Positions 63,135 to 64,000 of a stretch of DNA of 64,000 bases are shown one piece after another. Within the stretch, counting starts at the first letter, position 1. Each line of letters starts with the position of its first letter. Below the pieces are notes generated by a model. It saw only the letters and a program-made list of their open reading frames with translations, made no database searches and was not told the DNA's origin. Source of the stretch: Neospora caninum Liverpool (Eukaryota; Apicomplexa; Conoidasida; Eucoccidiorida; Sarcocystidae). The DNA is taken from assembly GCF_000208865.1 (NCBI RefSeq), contig NC_018389.1, positions 1-64,000 on the forward strand. Reading direction: 5' to 3'. Position numbers and translations under genes: made by a program.

Positions 63135-63872
63135 CTGACACCGGTGAGCATGTCATGTGCCTCTCTATACTTTGGCAAAACGTATACTTCCTATACCTAA
63201 TGTCGGGCTCGAATGCAACAAAACAGGGATTTTCCAAATTGGGCTACCGCCACCTTATCCTCAGGTTCCGGGAAAAACCCTGGTTATGATTGGATGGCGA
63301 GAAACCTACGCCGAAATGCACAACTAGGTCTCCTGGGCTAAGACAGAGACATATGAAGCAGGTTAATTGAATGTCGTCGTTTTCAGGGGGCATTTGCTGA
63401 GCCTAGGCGTAACGCTACCCGCGTTGTATTTTCCATCACCCCATGAAACTAGCGCCGGAGGACCGCTAATCTATCTTCGGCTGACAGACGCATTACGTCT
63501 TCTTTGCGAATCATATGCCTGCTGATTGGCCCATGAGTTCCTTTCTTTTGAACACAGTCAGATTCGTGGACGCCTGAAACAGCTAAGACAGGCCAGGTTC
63601 AAGCCGGATGTCACCGTCTACTCCCGAATCGTTGGCGTATGCCCCCATGAGAATGTCAATTCTGACTTTTAGGTCCTACAGGTCCGCTGAGGCCTCGCAC
63701 ACCCACGTGAAGAAGGCAGTTGTCTCACTTACCATGATTCCCCTAAGCTAGCGTCCGGCGAAATGGTATTAAGTATTTTGGTGCATGCCACCATTTTTAC
63801 GAGAGAGTTTAGGCAGCTACATTCAGCGACATTGTCTGTGAGGGACAACCAATACTGATATTTTGGTGTCTC
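63135..63872. other. Probable upstream exons or promoter of the minus-strand gene
   Basis: No confident exon. A strong minus-strand donor (atcatg|gtaagtgag) near 63,733 suggests that a 5' exon of the neighbouring gene ends there, directly after an ATG. No downstream partner could be fixed. Confidence 0.35.
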
Positions 63873-63882
63873 TTACTCGTTA

Positions 63883-63928
<46 letters not shown>

Positions 63929-63938
63929 TAACGAGTAA
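63873..63938. repeat. Perfect 66-bp palindrome with an (AT)n core
   Basis: The left arm ttactcgttaccat (63,873-63,886) and the right arm atggtaacgagtaa (63,925-63,938) are exact reverse complements. The interval between them is pure alternating AT, so the whole 66 bp is self-complementary. Pairing stops at the next base on each side. It could extrude as a cruciform or hairpin. Confidence 0.95.
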
Positions 63939-64000
63939 ATGTGCACAGCTATCTGGTTTGTGACCAGTTTTCCTAATTGGTAATCTGACAGCCCCGTATC

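Overview
The window reads as a chromosome-end-like or gene-poor block of a coccidian apicomplexan, most likely Toxoplasma gondii or a close relative such as Hammondia or Neospora. This is inferred from gene style. Genes are split into many short exons with clean GT/AG borders and matching phases. One Rab escort protein is roughly twice the usual family length because of long low-complexity insertions. A small signal-peptide plus transmembrane protein sits at the edge of a large satellite block. No species-diagnostic marker was verified.

Positions 1 to about 29,100 are non-coding satellite DNA. Two related families can be seen. Family A has monomers of about 1.35-1.75 kb and family B has a period of about 3 kb. 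From 6,432 to 24,268 the A monomers form a higher-order repeat (HOR) of five unequal monomers, about 7,755 bp per copy: two full copies and a truncated third. The HOR copies are nearly identical to each other while the monomers inside one copy differ. The + strand of the block is strongly C/A-rich. All open frames in it look like by-products of this bias and of the repeat structure.

From 29.7 kb onward the sequence is mostly single-copy and carries the genes. In order: a two-exon secreted or membrane protein (-); an eight-exon BAR-like protein with an N-myristoylation motif and a C-terminal NPF motif (-); an RNase P Rpp21/Rpr2-like zinc-ribbon protein with an unresolved 5' end (-); an intronless Rab escort protein (+); a secreted protein with a fatty-acid-binding-protein-like barrel (+); a locus with two conflicting gene models at 53.7-54.7 kb; a five-exon homoserine O-acetyltransferase-like enzyme with a complete catalytic triad (+); a three-exon membrane protein of unknown function (+); and an unrecognised gene whose 5' end is unresolved (-). 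A perfect 66-bp palindrome with an (AT)n core lies close to the right edge.

The genes do not form one pathway. Two touch membrane traffic: the Rab escort protein, which supports Rab prenylation, and the BAR/NPF protein, a possible endocytic adaptor. One handles secreted lipid binding, one amino-acid acylation and one tRNA processing. All exon structures were assembled by eye from splice signals, frame and phase, without transcript data.
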